Assembly: GCF_019091455.1 (NCBI RefSeq)
Contig: NZ_JAGXJN010000008.1
Span: forward strand, 7,600 to 71,599
Direction of reading: 5' to 3'
DNA: 64,000 nt
Source of the DNA: Chitinophaga sp. GbtcB8
GTDB taxonomy: Bacteria; Bacteroidota; Bacteroidia; Chitinophagales; Chitinophagaceae
Position 1 is the first letter of the stretch. Every line of letters starts with the position of its first letter. Made by a program: the position numbers and the translations under genes. Below the pieces are notes generated by a model, which was not told where the DNA came from, did no database searches, and saw only the letters and a program-made list of their open reading frames with translations. Of this stretch, positions 62,115 through 64,000 are shown one piece after another.

Positions 62115-64000
62115 ATGAATACGCGAGCTAATAAAACATGGCGCATTTTGTTCACACTTGCTTTTATGCAATTGTTCTTTATTTTATCTGTTAATGCACA
62201 GGGTACTTCAAAAGGCGCAGGTCACGCCGGCCTTTTTATTTTTTTGATTCTCTTCCTGGTTGTTGTTCTGGGAATCGCTATATCAACGCTGGCGAAAACG
62301 AAGGAGATGATAAGTGAAAATAGGAAAACGAAAGCCAGCTTTAAAGATAAAGATTTTGGCAACTACCTACGGGATCTCGATAGCCGGGAAATTGAAATTA
62401 TTCTGAAAAGAAAACGCAATCCTTCTAAAGATAATGATGCAGGCGGGTCTGACGGTCTTAAATTTAAAAGCGCATTTTTATCAATTGTTTCATTATTAAC
62501 TACAACCGGGCTCTTTGCACAGAATAATAAGGGCCAACCAGATTCATTGCTAAGTGAAGAAGGTGTTATTATCACAATCATTTTAGTTATGACGCCAATT
62601 GCAATTGGTGTGCTTTTGATGTTTTTGAAGGTTAGGGGACTATTCAGGCAATTCCGCAATAAGAGAAACCTCGCAGAAGCAGATAAACTGGCCGATTATA
62701 TTTCCAGTTTGGATAACGAAGAAGCTGTGACGGCTTTGGAAAAGCGTAAAGCAGCCCTTGACTATCAGCTCTCACATACAGAACTCGCAGGTGCCTTTTC
62801 CGCAGCTGATGAAAAGGGAATGATCAGCAATGCCGGTCCTGCCAGTGGATTGACCTTTGTGGCAATTAAAAAGAAAGCGGTTAAACGGCCGAATATAGAT
62901 CCACAACTGGCAAAACTAATCTTATGGTACATCGGTACTGCCGCTTTTTGGTTATTATTTGGAACAACAATAGGTGAATATCTTGGCATTAAATTCGTGT
63001 CGCCCGATGCAGACCATTTGAGCTGGTTAAGCTTTGGCCGTCTTCGGCCCGTTCACACGAATGCTGTTTTTTGGGGATGGGCGTCCTTAGGTATGCTGGG
63101 ATTAGGCCATTATATTGTACCCACGGTAAGTAATACGGCGCTTGCCAGTTTAAAGAAAGGATGGTATGCGCTTTGCCTCATTAATGCTTCGGTTGTCATG
63201 GGCACGATATGTCTCATGGCTGGTATTAATAATGGCGGTGGGGAATACCGGGAATACATTTGGCCGGTTATGTTACTTTTTGCGATAGGCGTTGTATTGA
63301 CGTTAATTAATTTCCTGCAAACCATTGCGAAGAGGAAAACAAAGGAGATATACATTTCCAACTGGTATATGGTGGCTGCAGTCATGTTTGCCATAGTCAT
63401 AATGTTAACTGCCTACATACCTGTGTGGCAAAACGGGTTGGGTGAGACTATTGTACAAGGTTACTACATGCACCAGGGCGTGGGCATGTGGTTTATGTTG
63501 TTTACGCTGGGTATAGTTTATTATTTTCTTCCACAGCAGTTAAATAAACCTATTTATTCCTATAGCCTGGGGATACTCGCTTTCTGGACGCAAATCCTGT
63601 TTTATACAGTTATAGGAACGCACCATTTTGTTTTTAGTGCAATTCCCTGGTGGTTACAAACGGTTGCTATTGTCGGTAGTATAGGTATGATCATACCGGT
63701 TGTAGCAGGTACCACCAATTTCCTTTTGACATTTAAAGGCGCATGGCATAAAGTGGCTGGTAGCTACACCTTACCTTTTTTCCTTATTGGTATCGTATTT
63801 TATTTTACAGGCTCCATGCAGGGAACTGCGGAAGCATTTCGTTCAACCAATTTGATCTGGCACTTTACTGATTTTACGGTTGCTCACTCCCATCTTACTA
63901 TGTATGGCATTATTTCATTCTTTCTGTGGGCTGCCATATACGCGGTGGTGCCAAGGCTTACAGGTAAGGAGCCACCGCAAGTTACAGTAGGCGCCCATTT
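62115..64000 (+). CDS. cbb3-type (CcoN-like) heme-copper oxidase subunit I with long N-terminal extension, 3' end missing
   Basis: The frame is open from ATG 62115 to the window end (about 628 codons). CcoN-like features begin near residue 265: RPVHTNAVFWGWASLG with a low-spin heme His, GTHHFVFSAIPWW with the CuB His pair, and FTDFTVAHSHLTMYG with later heme ligands. Before this lie about 265 residues not usual for CcoN: a signal-like segment (MNTRANKTWRILFTLAFMQL), a second helix, a charged stretch, a third helix near 160 and a long polar coil. The oxidase uses oxygen at high affinity and pumps protons. The YFTGSMQG segment replaces the YGMSTFEG block of typical CcoN while keeping Tyr. Base composition is AT-richer than upstream genes. 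Confidence 0.8.
   Translation, partial: MNTRANKTWRILFTLAFMQLFFILSVNAQGTSKGAGHAGLFIFLILFLVVVLGIAISTLAKTKEMISENRKTKASFKDKDFGNYLRDLDSREIEIILKRKRNPSKDNDAGGSDGLKFKSAFLSIVSLLTTTGLFAQNNKGQPDSLLSEEGVIITIILVMTPIAIGVLLMFLKVRGLFRQFRNKRNLAEADKLADYISSLDNEEAVTALEKRKAALDYQLSHTELAGAFSAADEKGMISNAGPASGLTFVAIKKKAVKRPNIDPQLAKLILWYIGTAAFWLLFGTTIGEYLGIKFVSPDADHLSWLSFGRLRPVHTNAVFWGWASLGMLGLGHYIVPTVSNTALASLKKGWYALCLINASVVMGTICLMAGINNGGGEYREYIWPVMLLFAIGVVLTLINFLQTIAKRKTKEIYISNWYMVAAVMFAIVIMLTAYIPVWQNGLGETIVQGYYMHQGVGMWFMLFTLGIVYYFLPQQLNKPIYSYSLGILAFWTQILFYTVIGTHHFVFSAIPWWLQTVAIVGSIGMIIPVVAGTTNFLLTFKGAWHKVAGSYTLPFFLIGIVFYFTGSMQGTAEAFRSTNLIWHFTDFTVAHSHLTMYGIISFFLWAAIYAVVPRLTGKEPPQVTVGAH

Noticed and set aside
1..64000. 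CRISPR array, transposase or insertion sequence
   Set aside because: None seen. The tandem words at several spacers are 7-8 bp without spacers, unlike CRISPR repeats.

Overview
The window looks like chromosome from a Bacteroidota bacterium, most probably a Chitinophaga-like member of the Chitinophagaceae. The evidence is two SusC/SusD pairs, a bacterial GGGP-synthase homologue, a split transketolase N-terminal subunit, DUF3078 and DUF2490 proteins, an acpP-fabF-rnc cluster, few Shine-Dalgarno sequences, and several promoters of the Bacteroidota type (TTTG or TTG, 18-20 bp, then TAnnTTTG). No rRNA, insertion sequence or CRISPR array is visible.

Layout. 1-10 kb: end of an MsbA-like ABC exporter, rbfA, a LolC/E-type permease, transketolase N-half, a WecA/MraY-type sugar-phosphate transferase, frr, an EamA transporter, PPK2, mscL and a DUF3078 protein. 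10-19 kb: scpA with an AraC regulator, a redox/stress group (pirin, YceI, OsmC, second pirin) around a GH3 lipoprotein, then mscS and a HAD phosphatase. 19-31 kb: a PAS protein with a kinase H-box but no ATPase domain, a ferredoxin-type reductase, dxs, a LytS/LytTR two-component pair, GGGP synthase, and a B12-type ribonucleotide reductase preceded by two DnaA-box sequences. 31-41 kb: two candidate small-RNA loci, small regulators, and a first SusD/SusC pair. 41-48 kb: a TolC/RND/adaptor efflux operon. 48-53 kb: acpP-fabF-rnc, then a WYL regulator, DJ-1/GyrI fusion and VOC protein operon. 53-55 kb: 1.5 kb of gene-free DNA rich in hairpins, ending in a strong promoter and an 18-codon leader peptide that ends Cys-Cys-Cys, upstream of a YceI-like gene. 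55-64 kb: a BSP-type metalloprotease, a second SusC/SusD pair whose SusC has an in-frame stop, tRNA-Ser(GGA), and an AT-richer stretch carrying a partial cbb3/CcoN-like oxidase gene with a long N-terminal extension.

The two observations I find most interesting are the polycysteine leader (54,577-54,890) and a family of intergenic arrays made of 7- or 8-bp degenerate words. These arrays often form mirrored arms, and several run directly into the stop codons of flanking genes (for example 6,606-6,730, 22,268-22,475, 41,972-42,131, 43,452-43,524 and 46,669-46,836). All assignments come from reading the sequence; no database search was run.
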